Source: Fischerella sp. JS2
GTDB taxonomy: Bacteria > Cyanobacteriota > Cyanobacteriia > Cyanobacteriales > Nostocaceae
Reading direction: 5' to 3'
NCBI RefSeq assembly: GCF_032393985.1
Contig: NZ_CP135918.1
Coordinates: 4,402,001 to 4,466,000 of the forward strand
DNA length: 64,000 nucleotides
Shown: positions 18,442 to 28,681 of the stretch, piece by piece
Position numbering within the stretch: position 1 is the stretch's first letter
How the letters are laid out: every line of letters starts with the position of its first letter
The notes under the pieces: generated by a model
The model's input: only the letters and a program-made list of their open reading frames with translations
Told to the model about the DNA's origin: nothing
Databases searched by the model: none
Translations under genes and position numbers: made by a program

Positions 18442-18463
18442 AAAAAACCCGGTAAAACCGGGC
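18442..18463 (-). terminator. Intrinsic terminator of the small membrane-protein gene
   Basis: Read on the minus strand, GCCCGGTTTTACCGGGTTTTTT forms a 6-bp GC-rich stem (18448-18453 with 18457-18462) followed by six T. It lies 33 bp after the stop of the gene at 18496-18870. Confidence 0.85.
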
Positions 18464-18495
18464 AGGATGCACTGTTTGTCGAATTTAGCAATAGG

Positions 18496-18870
18496 TTACA
18501 GTTTGATGTCACATGTTAGTGGGCAAGCAGCATAAACGGTCTTCTGCATTTCTTCTGTTTCTCCATGCAACCAGCTTAACCACTTCACTTCTTTAGGATG
18601 AATACCCTTAGCAGTCAGCGCGCTTGCACCAATAACAACAGCCAAAACATTAAACAGAATTAAACCTCCTGCCACTAGTAAAACCGCACTAACAGGCATC
18701 AGAGATTGCAGAACAATAGACAATAGACATCCAACCGTAGCCATCAAAACAACCAAAGGAAAACCGACAACCAGCAAGCATACTGCCAATGTGAAAGACC
18801 ATATTAAAAAGCTTTTAACCATTAACAAAGAATCAGTCTTGCTTAAATTAGCTGTTTGTGAGAGAGCCAT
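18496..18870 (-). CDS. Small two-helix membrane protein, unknown function
   Basis: A 124-residue protein with two long hydrophobic segments (about residues 19-50 and 53-85), a short cytoplasm-type N-terminus (MALSQTANLSKTDSLL) and a polar C-terminus with two cysteines in YAACPLTCDIKL. I do not recognise the family. It has its own terminator and a long upstream gap shared divergently with pilT, so it is probably monocistronic. ATG at 18870 has AGGAG close upstream. Confidence 0.75.
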   Translation of the reverse strand: MALSQTANLSKTDSLLMVKSFLIWSFTLAVCLLVVGFPLVVLMATVGCLLSIVLQSLMPVSAVLLVAGGLILFNVLAVVIGASALTAKGIHPKEVKWLSWLHGETEEMQKTVYAACPLTCDIKL

Positions 18871-19797
18871 GAGTTTATCTCCTAAATACGCAAATCAGTT
18901 TGGAATTCAGAAGTCTTTCCTTGATGTTAATAAACAAAGGGATCAACAATTAGTGATGTTCAGTATATAAAAACCAATTGAGAAGATGAGCATTTATTTA
19001 ATAAAATTAACAGTTAAGATTTTATTATTATGAATAAACGCTGATAGCTTATTTTCGCTGAAAACTTCTTTTTGCCATCTATCCTTAGATAGAGAAGCTA
19101 TAAGCTACCCACTGATTTTGTGTGTGTCAAAAATTCACTTCTAGCCTTCTTAATATTTCTTATCAAAAGCATAGCTGATTCTCATAATTTTAAGACGTGA
19201 CTAGGGTAGCGTGCAAGCAACATTTGTAGAGACATCTCATCAAATATCTCTGCATGAACATGAAGCTAGCTTGAAAATAAGGCAGAGGGCAGTGCAAATG
19301 AAAGAAACAAGTTTCACCGCCAAATTATTCTCCTACACCACGGACTTCCTTAGCCGGAGGTTTCCTCCGGCTCCAGTCCTCCCTAAACCCTCACACCCCT
19401 ACATCCTTTTTCGAGCTAGAGGACAGAAGGAAAGTTTTTTCATCCGTTCTGGTCTACACAGTTGATGATGGCAACGTAGTTCACCTAAATTTAAAATTAT
19501 ATTGGATAAGCATAGTTATTTTTTATACTAAAAATTATAAATATAATTACTGTAGTTGGATTATATGTTTATTGTGCTAAACATAGTAAAGTTAGCAAAA
19601 ATAAATATATTTGGCTAAAAATAATTGAATTAGTAGGTTAAAAAAATACATTTAATAGCAAGTGATGAAATTGATCATAATTTCGTTTCAGTGGCAACTG
19701 AACACGCAACTATAGCGATCGCAATGCAGATGATGTTTAGCTGCCTCCTATTTTTTGCCTTTTACATAAGTTCACACAAAATCATTTGTAAAGATAT
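18871..19797. other. 927-bp AT-rich divergent gap upstream of pilT
   Basis: No supported gene. A plus-strand ORF at 19211-19465 is rejected because it is made largely of a palindromic repeat and low-complexity sequence. The gap holds a perfect hairpin at 19352-19372 and long A/T-rich tracts (19490-19680) that probably include the promoters of pilT and of the small membrane protein. Confidence 0.55.
19352..19372. repeat. Palindromic repeat AGCCGGAGG / CCTCCGGCT
   Basis: A perfect 9-bp stem with loop TTT. It is GC-rich inside an AT-rich gap and has no T-run after it, so it is more likely a small repetitive palindrome than a terminator. Confidence 0.7.
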
Positions 19798-21096
19798 ATG
19801 TCAGAATCACAAAATCCATTAAATTCGACCCCAACTGTAGCTCGTAGTGTGCCTCCGCTTCCCCCACCACCACCAACAATTAGTACACAGCGTCAGTCTA
19901 CACAAACTTTAGAAATACCAGTTGACAGAAGTCGTACTACCCCATCACCTGTTTCTACTCCTGCTTGTGGTCATCGTCCTGGGACACCACCACCAATGCC
20001 TAGTCCCAGTCCTGCCCGTGTCAAAAGCAATAGTTTACACCCAACTTTAAATCAGTTGGTACGGGAAGCTTATGATAATGGCATATCTGATATTCACTTG
20101 GGTGTAGGCGAACCACCGCGCTTCCGTAACCGTGGCGAAATTCAGACTACAGAATATCCAGAAACGGATAAAGAAACTTTTATGAATTGGATGCGGGAAG
20201 TATTGACGGAGGCAGAAATTCAACGGTTTGAAGAATACCTAGAATTTGACGGTGCAACTCAATATGAATTTGCCCGTGTGCGGATCAATATCTTTGATTC
20301 TCTCAAAGGTTATGCAATGGTCATGCGCTTAATTCCGCTCAAAATATTAACCATTGACCAGTTACGCCTACCCCCCGTTTTCAGGGATATTTGCCATTAC
20401 CACAAAGGCTTGATTTTAGTGACAGGCCCGACTGGCTCTGGTAAATCTACCACGATGGCAGCGATGATTGACTACATCAACAAAGAGATGCCCAAACATA
20501 TCATCACCATCGAAGACCCCATCGAATTTGTTCACAAAAGTCAAAAGTCCTTGATCAAACAACGGGAAGTGGGAATGCATACCCGAAAATTTGACAATGC
20601 CTTAAAAGCTGCTTTACGGGAAGACCCAGACTTGATTCTTGTAGGGGAAATGCGGGATAAAGAAACTGTGAATACAGCCCTCAAAGCTGCTCAAACTGGT
20701 CACTTAGTTATGGGAACCCTGCATACTAACAGCGCCGTAAAAACGATTGAACGTATTCTCAATCTTTACTCAGGCGATGAACAGGATGCCATGCGGGTGG
20801 CAATTTCCGAATCTTTAGTAGCAGTGATTGCTCAAGGTTTATGTCGCACAACAGATGGGAAACGTGCTGCCTTTCACGATATTCTCATAAACACAGATGC
20901 AGTTAAAGACTGGATCAAAGATGGGAAGTACGATGAAATTACGGAATTAATGAAACAAGCTGGTTTTGATGGCATGATTACTATGAACCAGTCTTTGTTT
21001 AACCTCTACCAAGAAGGCCGGATTACCGAAGAAACAGCCTTGGAAATGTCACCGACTCCCAACGAAATGGCCCAGATGCTGCGAGGTCGAGTGTAA
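19798..21096 (+). CDS. pilT: Type IV pilus retraction ATPase PilT paralogue
   Basis: A 432-residue secretion ATPase of the PilT class. A proline-rich N-terminal extension (about residues 1-80, with PPLPPPPP and GTPPPMPSPSP) is unusual; canonical PilT has about 345 residues. The core has Walker A GPTGSGKST near residue 209, an Asp box ITIEDPIEF, Walker B LREDPDLILVGEMRD near 275, and the His box TGHLVMGTLHTNSA near 300. It forms a hexamer at the pilus base and powers retraction for motility and phototaxis. The next gene, 106 bp downstream, encodes a KaiB-fold protein. Which of the several cyanobacterial PilT forms this is cannot be settled from the sequence alone. Confidence 0.93.
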   Translation: MSESQNPLNSTPTVARSVPPLPPPPPTISTQRQSTQTLEIPVDRSRTTPSPVSTPACGHRPGTPPPMPSPSPARVKSNSLHPTLNQLVREAYDNGISDIHLGVGEPPRFRNRGEIQTTEYPETDKETFMNWMREVLTEAEIQRFEEYLEFDGATQYEFARVRINIFDSLKGYAMVMRLIPLKILTIDQLRLPPVFRDICHYHKGLILVTGPTGSGKSTTMAAMIDYINKEMPKHIITIEDPIEFVHKSQKSLIKQREVGMHTRKFDNALKAALREDPDLILVGEMRDKETVNTALKAAQTGHLVMGTLHTNSAVKTIERILNLYSGDEQDAMRVAISESLVAVIAQGLCRTTDGKRAAFHDILINTDAVKDWIKDGKYDEITELMKQAGFDGMITMNQSLFNLYQEGRITEETALEMSPTPNEMAQMLRGRV

Positions 21097-21201
21097 GAAT
21101 TAGGGATTGGGGATAGGGGACTGGGAAATAGACAATTAAAAAATAGTTTTACACTAGCCTCTAGCTCCTAGCCTCCAACCCCTAACCTTAAATTAAGAAC
21201 C

Positions 21202-21957
21202 TTGACTTCAGATAAACTAATCCTACCCCAGTTATTTAAAGGCATTGCCCTGTTTACGCCCGCAGGAGATTTGATTTACTGTATCGACCCCAGTAAGCAA
21301 GGTCGATGGCATTTGAATTTATGTGCAACTTTACAAGAAATCCTAGACTTGCCAGAACCACCTCATTTTTTAGTCCCCTGCTATACAGCTACTATTGATT
21401 ATTGGTTAGATCCGCGTACCCAAAAAATACGCACTTTTGCCGAAGCTTATCCAGCTGTGATGCGATATCAAGCCTTACTAAATGCCATTTTTGGCACAGG
21501 CGACATTGTTTGGCAAAGCGCACCTTGGCAAGAAGGATTGTGCGATCGCATGGTATTAAATAGTTATCGCTCTTCGTTCCCGCAACTTTGGGAAGACCAC
21601 GACTTAATCGTACGTTTAGATCCTTTTGAAGCAGTACCATACTACCAAGAAGCAACAACACTACAGATACAACCAAACAACCAAGGCTATGTTCTACGTC
21701 TGTTTGTTGCTGGACATAGCCCCGGTATTGAACGTACACTTGAGAGTCTCCACGACCTATTAGAGCAATACCTGGGTCAACCGTACACCCTGAAAGTCAT
21801 TGATGTTGTCAGCCATCCAGAACAAGCAGAAACAAATCAAGTGACAGCAACTCCCACGCTTGTGAAAGTTTGGCCTCTCCCCGTGCGGCGCATTGTCGGC
21901 GACTTGGATAATGTAGATAAAATTTTGCAGATGTTGGGTGCGAAAGAACAGAGTTAA
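21202..21957 (+). CDS. KaiB-fold (thioredoxin-like) C-terminal domain protein
   Basis: A 251-residue protein. Residues about 162-248 (YVLRLFVAGHSPGIERTLES ... TPTLVKVWPLPVRRIVGDL) match the KaiB/SasA N-terminal thioredoxin-like fold, including the conserved TPTL(V/I)K segment. Residues 1-155 form a second domain (FKGIALFTPAGDLIYCIDP) that I do not recognise. The start is TTG at 21202 with a weak ribosome site; no better ATG is present. Its position just after pilT, on the same strand, suggests a link with pilus control, perhaps by light or clock, but this is inference. It is not a stand-alone KaiB. Confidence 0.8.
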   Translation: MTSDKLILPQLFKGIALFTPAGDLIYCIDPSKQGRWHLNLCATLQEILDLPEPPHFLVPCYTATIDYWLDPRTQKIRTFAEAYPAVMRYQALLNAIFGTGDIVWQSAPWQEGLCDRMVLNSYRSSFPQLWEDHDLIVRLDPFEAVPYYQEATTLQIQPNNQGYVLRLFVAGHSPGIERTLESLHDLLEQYLGQPYTLKVIDVVSHPEQAETNQVTATPTLVKVWPLPVRRIVGDLDNVDKILQMLGAKEQS

Positions 21958-22017
21958 AAGTCAATGGTTAAGGGTTAAGAGTTAACATGCAGGTAGACCT
22001 GCACTATCTTAAATGTT

Positions 22018-22593
22018 ATGACTACAGTCTTAACTAAACGCTTTACTATAGCTGAATACGATCGTTTAGCAGAACTCGGTTTTTTCAGTGAGGATGACCG
22101 AGTTGAGCTAATTAGGGGAGAAATCATTTCGATGGTATCTAAAGGCAAACCGCATTCTGTATGTGAAACACGCTTAGAGCGAGAATTATTTAAGCTAGTG
22201 GGAGAAAGAGCGACACTACGGGGACAACAACCGATTATTATTTCTGACTACAGCGAACCGGAACCAGATCGGGTAATTGTCAAAAATCGCCCTGATGATT
22301 ATCTCAGCAATCATCCCACTCCAGATGATATTTTACTGTTAATTGAGATAGCTGATTCCTCTTTGAAATATGATCAAGAGGTGAAATTACCACTTTATGC
22401 AGAAGCGGGTATTGCTGATTATTGGATTTTTAATTTAGTAGAAAATCACTTAGAGTGCTATAGCGATCCTTATCATGATTTTCAAGGTAAATTTGGTTAT
22501 CGCAAAAAGATAATTTATCTATCGAATGAATCAGTTTATCTACCATGCTTTCCGGATTTAGTTCTGGATTTATCAAAGGTTTTTCCAAAGTAG
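22018..22593 (+). CDS. Uma2-family (DUF820) putative endonuclease
   Basis: A 191-residue protein with the Uma2 pattern: RFTIAEYDRLAELGFF at the N-terminus, RVELIRGEII, EPEPDRVIV and LLIEIADSSLKYDQEVKLPLYA followed by ADYWIFNL. These carry the PD-(D/E)xK-like acidic residues. The family is strongly expanded in cyanobacteria; its physiological role is not known. The ATG at 22018 follows a 16-bp near-palindrome, TGCAGGTAGACCTGCA (21988-22003). Confidence 0.9.
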   Translation: MTTVLTKRFTIAEYDRLAELGFFSEDDRVELIRGEIISMVSKGKPHSVCETRLERELFKLVGERATLRGQQPIIISDYSEPEPDRVIVKNRPDDYLSNHPTPDDILLLIEIADSSLKYDQEVKLPLYAEAGIADYWIFNLVENHLECYSDPYHDFQGKFGYRKKIIYLSNESVYLPCFPDLVLDLSKVFPK

Positions 22594-22840
22594 TGTTTGA
22601 ACTTACTGGTAGTAAATATGCAACTCCTAGCACCTGTCCTAAACGAGATGTTCTGTCGTTCAGCATGAGTCATGTACACTTTTTGACCTGCTCTTACATT
22701 CTTATTGTTCAGAGAGATTTTGCATTGCCCATGTAAGTTTAGCAGCGTTGAGATAACACTGCTTATAACTGTGAAAATTGGGAGGTATACTTATTCTATC
22801 TAGAAGCAATTGTTACAGAATCATTTCTTATAGCTCATTC

Positions 22841-23536
22841 TTAGTCTATTTGAGTAAATATATTCTTTGCTGTTTTGCCACACTTATTTACAAAAGTACT
22901 ATCAAACCCTGCTCCTAATACACCCCCTACTAATGGAACTAACTTCATTAAATTAACAACACCTTTCTCTCCAGCTTTTGTAATTAGTCTAAATCCTACT
23001 TTCTTATTGATTTCTATTAGTACTTTTCCAGGTATTTGACTAATAAGTGTTTTAGTTAATTTTGTTCCTATATTAATACCCACAGTCTTAAGGACTTCTA
23101 ATCCTGAGTCCCCAAGTAATGCCAATAGTACAAAAGTACGAACTTGATCGGAATCAATATCATATCCTCTTATTATTGCTATGGCAGCAGCTGTATTAGC
23201 TCCTAAAGCATAAGATGATGCTAAACTTGCTGGAATTGCTATGGGTAAAGTTGCTAGACCACCCAATCCGGTTATAAATCCTGTACCAGCAGCATAAGCA
23301 GTTCTCCATGCAATTACCGATTTTATTGCTTCTTCTGTTTTATATCCACAGGATTTTAGGTGATTTTCTGCAACATCTTTTGCTGAAGGTAGAACACCAA
23401 AACCGTTGATTCCTACGTTAACTATCCAACGCAGCAATTTCTGAATTGGATCGTTATCATCACTATTATTTGGAACTATAGTCACAGCTGTAAATTTTTT
23501 ATTTCTAGCTATCGATATAGTTCCCAAAATCATCAA
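22841..23536 (-). CDS. EcsC-family protein
   Basis: A 231-residue protein with an EcsC-like hydrophobic core: YAAGTGFITGLGGLATLPIA (about residue 88) followed by IPASLASSYALGANTAAAIA, and later GIN-GTKLTKTLISQIPGKV and LVPLVGGVLGAGFD near the C-terminus. Members are membrane-associated and of unknown function. It is flanked by gaps on both sides (22594-22840 holds no gene) and is convergent with the Uma2 gene. ATG at 23536 is the longest start; a start a little downstream is possible. Confidence 0.8.
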   Translation of the reverse strand: MMILGTISIARNKKFTAVTIVPNNSDDNDPIQKLLRWIVNVGINGFGVLPSAKDVAENHLKSCGYKTEEAIKSVIAWRTAYAAGTGFITGLGGLATLPIAIPASLASSYALGANTAAAIAIIRGYDIDSDQVRTFVLLALLGDSGLEVLKTVGINIGTKLTKTLISQIPGKVLIEINKKVGFRLITKAGEKGVVNLMKLVPLVGGVLGAGFDSTFVNKCGKTAKNIFTQID

Positions 23537-23606
23537 AAAAATCTCATATATAATTAAGAAATTTCTTTAAAGCTGAATAAGTGCTTGATTAGGATCATAA
23601 TCACCC

Positions 23607-24971
23607 TTATTTCACAATCAAACCCTCCATAGCGTGCTGCAAATCTTTGGTAAAATCTGCAACTGCTTGTCTTGCACCTTGACGATTTTCCTTATACACC
23701 GGATACCGTTCTGAAATTGATAACGGTTCACCCACAGTTATTTTCGCCCTCTGTTTGCCCAAAAGCGGTCGCTGGAAAGGATTACCACCTCTGATTCGAG
23801 TGACTACATCCCAAATGAGTAATGTTGTTTCAGCAAAGCGTTCGGCGGTAGGTTTTTCGTGTACATAATTACCTGTGACAGCAACCAAACTTTCTACCAA
23901 ACGCATGTGCCACATCCGTAAATTTGCTTCTTCGGCAATGCGATCGCCTAAATCTCTTTCTAAAGATGACAGTGCTTTGATATCCTTATATTCTTCTCGA
24001 AAAATATAATTCCAACCTGCCTGTTCGACTCGGCGACAACGATCATTAAAATTACCTTTGGGTTGCAAATCAAAATACTGTTCTGCTACTTGTAAAACTA
24101 TATTTAAAAGTGCATTGAGACGAGCAGCAATAAATATATTTATTTCTTCAGATTGTGCTGGGATTTCTGGCAATTTTTGATGATAAAACCGTGTATAAAA
24201 ATCTTCCATTAAACTGAGCAAACGTTCTGCTAATCGTAACAAGCGAGGGTAAAGGGAACTGGGGTGATGGGGGGGTAAACCACTGTAAGTTTCTAATTTA
24301 GTTAATAAATTAGCGATCGCACCCCAAGGATCTGCAACATAACTATATTGAATTCCTATTGGTACAATTAATACCTGTTCATCTCGTCCAGCTTTGTGCA
24401 AGTCTTCAGCACACCAAAAGCCCATTTGGGCGATTCCAGGTTCGAGGGGATTAACAACCTCTGAAAGCCCATTAGTAGCACCTTCTGGTGCAGCAGCCAT
24501 TGGAAAGCGCCCATTGGCAAACAAATCCCGTGCTGAACGCAAACCTGTCCAGTCAGCTTTACCCCGTTGAATGGGTGTTGCACCCAACTTAGAAGCAATC
24601 CAAGCGACGTGGGAACCAGCCCATAGAGTAATACCGCGATCATAGATAAAATGAGCATGGATTGGATGCTGTAGCGATATTCCCTGCTGTCGTGCTACCC
24701 TTGGCACGAGTTGGGAAAGCAAGTAGCCCAAACACAATGGATCTGTAGCTTGAGGATGGCGAAATGCTATCAAAAAACGAATCTTTCCCTCTTGAAACTG
24801 GCGGTAGAGATTTACTAAAACCTCTACGTTATCTGCTTCAATTTGGCTAATTGCTGTTTTCCAGCGTAAGTAGCTGGGTAAACCTAGCTGAATAACTCGT
24901 AAAACCGAGGGGTTAAATGCTGGCGGAATAAATTCTAGGGGCGGCTGTGCTTGATTAATAACATCAGGCAA
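23607..24971 (-). CDS. PlsC-like acyltransferase (1-acylglycerol-3-phosphate type)
   Basis: A 454-residue protein, longer than the usual 200-250 residues of PlsC. The H-x4-D catalytic motif is H72-PQAT-D77 in AFRHPQATDP, a substrate-binding block is GATPIQRGKADW, and the third motif is AAPEGATNG. These enzymes acylate lysophosphatidate at the membrane. The large C-terminal half (from about 230) has no recognised domain. The gene is divergent from proS across 251 bp of tandem GATGAAGG-type repeats, in which no gene is seen. The precise acyl acceptor is not certain. Confidence 0.75.
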   Translation of the reverse strand: MPDVINQAQPPLEFIPPAFNPSVLRVIQLGLPSYLRWKTAISQIEADNVEVLVNLYRQFQEGKIRFLIAFRHPQATDPLCLGYLLSQLVPRVARQQGISLQHPIHAHFIYDRGITLWAGSHVAWIASKLGATPIQRGKADWTGLRSARDLFANGRFPMAAAPEGATNGLSEVVNPLEPGIAQMGFWCAEDLHKAGRDEQVLIVPIGIQYSYVADPWGAIANLLTKLETYSGLPPHHPSSLYPRLLRLAERLLSLMEDFYTRFYHQKLPEIPAQSEEINIFIAARLNALLNIVLQVAEQYFDLQPKGNFNDRCRRVEQAGWNYIFREEYKDIKALSSLERDLGDRIAEEANLRMWHMRLVESLVAVTGNYVHEKPTAERFAETTLLIWDVVTRIRGGNPFQRPLLGKQRAKITVGEPLSISERYPVYKENRQGARQAVADFTKDLQHAMEGLIVK

Positions 24972-25222
24972 GGTAATGTTCTCCGATGATGAAGGATGAA
25001 AGATGAAGTATGAAGGGTGAAGGGTGAAGTATGAAGTATCAAATATAAAATTTTATTTTTTGATTCTTTATCCTTTTTTTCAGACTTGTTTGAGCTTGCT
25101 TTTCAGCCTTTATCCTATCCTGAGTTCAGCCCCTAACGGAGGGTCTATACACTTCATCCTTCATCCTTTATACTTCAGACTTCTTTAGTTAGAGATTAGC
25201 AACACTGAAAAAGGGGCAAACG

Positions 25223-27028
25223 ATGCGACTGTCACAAATGTTATTCGTTACACTGCGGGATGATCCGGCCGATGCTGAAATCCCCAGTCATAAATTACTA
25301 CTGCGCGCAGGTTACATTCGTCGCATCGGTAGCGGTGTTTACGCATATTTGCCATTGATGTGGCGGGTACTGCAAAAAGTCTCTCAAATTGTACGGGAAG
25401 AAATGAACGCCACAGGCGCACAAGAATGTCTCTTACCACAACTACAACCAGCAGAACTATGGCGTGAATCTGGCAGATGGGATACTTACACCAAAGCTGA
25501 GGGTATTATGTTCGCCCTCAGTGATCGTCGCGAACAAGAATTAGCATTAGGTCCAACTCACGAGGAAGTGATCACGACGATCGCTCGTGATATGATTCGC
25601 TCTTACCGACAGCTACCCCTGAACCTCTACCAAATTCAAACTAAATTCCGCGATGAAATTCGTCCCCGCTTTGGTTTGATGCGTGGACGGGAATTCATTA
25701 TGAAGGATGCTTATTCCTTTAATGCGGATGAAGAAAGCCTGAAAAAAACTTACCAGGATATGTACCAAGCCTATAGCAATATGCTGCGGCGTTCTGGTTT
25801 GGCTTTTCGTGCTGTAGATGCTGACTCTGGGGCGATTGGTGGTACTGGTTCCACGGAATTTATGGTTTTGGCGGAAGCTGGCGAAGATGAAGTCCTCTAC
25901 ACCGAAGATGGCAAGTATGCTGCCAATGTGGAAAAAGCTGTTTCTCTACCAGTAGATGCGGAATCTTCGGCGTTTACAAGTTATGAAAAACGGGAAACTC
26001 CGGGAACTGAGACAATTGAAAAACTTTGTGATTTCCTCAAATGTTCTCCGACTCAAGTTGTAAAAAATGTCCTCTACCAGGCACTATACGATAACGGCAC
26101 AACGGTTTTGGTACTGGTGAGTCTTCGGGGTGATCAGGAAGTTAACGAAGTCAAGTTACATAATGAGTTGACAAAACTAGCTTCTCAATATGGTGGAAAT
26201 GCGGTTCTGAAGTTAGCAGTACCTGATGCAGACGCCCAGAAAAAATGGGCGGCGAAAACTTTACCTTTGGGTTATATTGCGCCTGATATTGCTGATGATT
26301 ACATTCAATCTACTAAAGATGTTGCACCGAAGTTTTTGCGTTTGGTAGATAAAACAGCCCTTGATTTAAAGAACTTTGTCACGGGTGCCAATGAGTCTGG
26401 CTATCACGTAGTAGGTGCTAATTGGGAAAAGCAATTTAAACTACCAGAAACAATAGTAGATATACGCAAAGCCAGACCAGGCGATCGCGCCATGCATAAC
26501 CCCGAACAAACTTTAAAAAGCGCCCGGGGGATTGAAGTCGGGCATATTTTCCAGTTGGGTACAATATACTCAATCGCAATGAGAGCAACTTATACCAACG
26601 AACAGGGAGAAGAAAAACCACTTGTGATGGGTTGTTATGGTGTGGGAGTGTCACGATTAGCACAAGCAGCAGTAGAGCAATCTTACGATCAAGACGGGAT
26701 TATTTGGCCTGTAGCGATCGCACCATATCATGCCATCGTTACAATCCCTAACATCAACGACGCGCAACAAGTAGAAATTGCCGAACAACTTTACACACAA
26801 CTCAATCAAGCTGGAATTGAAACCCTCCTCGACGACCGCAACGAACGAGCAGGAGTAAAATTCAAGGATGCAGATTTGATTGGCATACCCTATAGAATTG
26901 TTACAGGAAGAGCGATCGCCAATGGCAAAGTCGAAGTAGTCGAAAGAAAAAGCCGCAATTCTCACGAAATCCCGATCACGGAAGTTGTATCTACTCTTAA
27001 AGGGTGGATCTCGCAAGCAGTAACTTAG
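25223..27028 (+). CDS. proS: Prolyl-tRNA synthetase (bacterial type)
   Basis: A 601-residue class II synthetase charging tRNA-Pro. Catalytic motifs are seen in the first 210 residues ([30 protein letters not shown], shown here in pieces: GPTHEEV and [15 protein letters not shown]) and in [10 protein letters not shown] near residue 476. Between them, about residues 230-390, is the YbaK/ProX-like editing insertion ([13 protein letters not shown]). The C-terminal anticodon domain begins near 500. The ATG follows AAAAAGGGG. Divergent from the acyltransferase gene. Confidence 0.97.
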   Translation: MRLSQMLFVTLRDDPADAEIPSHKLLLRAGYIRRIGSGVYAYLPLMWRVLQKVSQIVREEMNATGAQECLLPQLQPAELWRESGRWDTYTKAEGIMFALSDRREQELALGPTHEEVITTIARDMIRSYRQLPLNLYQIQTKFRDEIRPRFGLMRGREFIMKDAYSFNADEESLKKTYQDMYQAYSNMLRRSGLAFRAVDADSGAIGGTGSTEFMVLAEAGEDEVLYTEDGKYAANVEKAVSLPVDAESSAFTSYEKRETPGTETIEKLCDFLKCSPTQVVKNVLYQALYDNGTTVLVLVSLRGDQEVNEVKLHNELTKLASQYGGNAVLKLAVPDADAQKKWAAKTLPLGYIAPDIADDYIQSTKDVAPKFLRLVDKTALDLKNFVTGANESGYHVVGANWEKQFKLPETIVDIRKARPGDRAMHNPEQTLKSARGIEVGHIFQLGTIYSIAMRATYTNEQGEEKPLVMGCYGVGVSRLAQAAVEQSYDQDGIIWPVAIAPYHAIVTIPNINDAQQVEIAEQLYTQLNQAGIETLLDDRNERAGVKFKDADLIGIPYRIVTGRAIANGKVEVVERKSRNSHEIPITEVVSTLKGWISQAVT

Positions 27029-27203
27029 GAACCGGGGATAGGGGATAGAGGGGATAAGGAAGACAAGAGGGACAAGGAGGACAAAGGAAATATCACACTC
27101 CCCCTATCTCCCCATTGCCCCTAATCCCCACTCCCTTGGGGGAGTGGGGACCCCCAGTTCCCCATCTCCCCACCTCCCACCTCCCAATTCCCTTCAAAAT
27201 AAA

Positions 27204-28004
27204 ATGGAATTTCTCGCAATCCTTATATCTAGCCTATTGGGTGTAGTTGCTCCTGTAGGAGTAGTAATTGATCAGACTGCTGAAAATACCATCCGTTCAC
27301 AATTTTCAACAGTGGAACAACTACAAGTAAGAGTGGATAATGCTCCTAGTTATCAATTACTCCAAGGTAAGGTGGAAAGAGTGTTAATTGCAGGGCGTTC
27401 TTTGCAATTAAAACAACAAGATTTCCGCATTGCAGTTTTAGAATTGGAGACCGATGAAATAGAATTTGATCCAACTAGTTTGAGGCAAAACTTACCCAAA
27501 TTAAAACAACCTTTACAGGCTGGAGTACGGTTAGTTGTAACAGAGCAAGATATCAATAAACTTTTACAATCACCACAATTTCTGAAGCGACTGCGAGAAT
27601 TGAATAAAGGGAATTTTTCTGGTCTTGAGTTTACCGAAGCCTCTAATTTCGCTAATCCTAAGGTAGAATTTTTACCCAATAATCGCTTTAGTTTTCAGGT
27701 AGAGTTACAAAACGACCAGGAGGTAATACCCCTTTTAATTAAAATCAATTCTGGGTTAAATATAGTTGGTGGCAGACAATTTCAACTAGTTGATCCAAAA
27801 GTATCATTAGACGGACAAGAGTTTCCAGCAGAATTTCTCAATATGATTATTAGTAACATAAATCAGCAATTAGATTTACGTAATTTGGAAGGTGACGGAC
27901 TGCAAATGCGAATTCTAAAATGGAAAATGAAACCAGGGAAATTAGAAATGGCAGCATTTGTAAAGTTAGAACCATCTTCTAAGTTTTTGGAAACTCGTCG
28001 TTAG
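27204..28004 (+). CDS. DUF2993 family protein
   Basis: A 266-residue protein starting MEFLAILISSLLGVVAPVGV, a hydrophobic N-terminal segment that may be a signal anchor. The rest alternates beta-like segments: LQGKVERVLIAGRSLQLKQQ, VRLVVTEQDINKLLQSP, and FSFQVELQNDQEVIPLLIK, the pattern of DUF2993 (LmeA-like phospholipid-binding) proteins. I choose ATG 27204; the earlier in-frame start at 27144 adds only translated repeat (GTPSSPSPHLPPP). The upstream gap from 27029 is purine/pyrimidine-biased repeat with no gene. Function in cyanobacteria is unknown. Confidence 0.85.
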   Translation: MEFLAILISSLLGVVAPVGVVIDQTAENTIRSQFSTVEQLQVRVDNAPSYQLLQGKVERVLIAGRSLQLKQQDFRIAVLELETDEIEFDPTSLRQNLPKLKQPLQAGVRLVVTEQDINKLLQSPQFLKRLRELNKGNFSGLEFTEASNFANPKVEFLPNNRFSFQVELQNDQEVIPLLIKINSGLNIVGGRQFQLVDPKVSLDGQEFPAEFLNMIISNINQQLDLRNLEGDGLQMRILKWKMKPGKLEMAAFVKLEPSSKFLETRR

Positions 28005-28072
28005 TAAGTCTCGTCGTTAACCAAACTTCTCTTCATACAGATAGCATCAAAAGCTTAAGGAAGGTTTTGCAT

Positions 28073-28681
28073 ATGAGTCAACAACAAGGATCTAAACGGG
28101 TTTCTTCTGGTGTAGTAGCAGCTATTTCAGCAGCAGTTGTGTTGGTAGGAGGGGGGGTAGGCTGGTTAACTTGGAATTCTAATCAGAACACCAATCCTAC
28201 ACCATCAGAACGCCTTGTACCAGGGAATCCATCGCAGGTAGGAAATGAACAAACTACCCAAATTTATTGGTTGCAAGACACTGGCACAAATTTTAAATTG
28301 GTTCCTCAATCAATCCAAGTGCAAGCAAATCGTAACCAACCCAACCAGTTTTTAACAGCAGCATTCCAACGTTTGTTAGAAGGACCTACAGAAGGAAGTA
28401 GTGGTTCGAGTACAATTCCTCAAGGAACAAAAGTGCTGGGTGTAGATGTTCAAGGTGATACTGTCCGTGTCAACTTATCTGGAGAATTTACCAGTGGCGG
28501 CGGTAGCACTTCTATGCAAGGGCGTGTGGGTCAAATTGTTTACACTGCCACTAGTTTAAATCCAAACGCCAAAGTATACATTGATGTAGATGGCAAGCAA
28601 CTAGATGTGTTAGGCGGTGAAGGTTTGGAGTTGGAACAGCCACTCACACGTCAAAACTTTAATGAAAATTTTCAACCTTAG
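28073..28681 (+). CDS. GerMN-domain, membrane-anchored protein
   Basis: A 202-residue protein with an N-terminal membrane anchor (GVVAAISAAVVLVGGGVGWL, about residues 13-32), a low-complexity linker, and a C-terminal GerMN domain (LTAAFQRLLEGPTEGSSGSS, VDVQGDTVRVNLSGEF, GQIVYTATSLNPNAKVYIDV). GerMN domains are found in surface and lipoproteins and are thought to bind peptidoglycan or proteins. ATG 28073 follows AAGGAAGG. It runs 68 bp after the DUF2993 gene and may be co-transcribed. Confidence 0.88.
   Translation: MSQQQGSKRVSSGVVAAISAAVVLVGGGVGWLTWNSNQNTNPTPSERLVPGNPSQVGNEQTTQIYWLQDTGTNFKLVPQSIQVQANRNQPNQFLTAAFQRLLEGPTEGSSGSSTIPQGTKVLGVDVQGDTVRVNLSGEFTSGGGSTSMQGRVGQIVYTATSLNPNAKVYIDVDGKQLDVLGGEGLELEQPLTRQNFNENFQP

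Noticed and set aside
19211-19465. 84-residue ORF in the gap upstream of pilT
   Set aside because: Contains the AGCCGGAGG palindrome and low-complexity sequence; no recognised motif or ribosome site.
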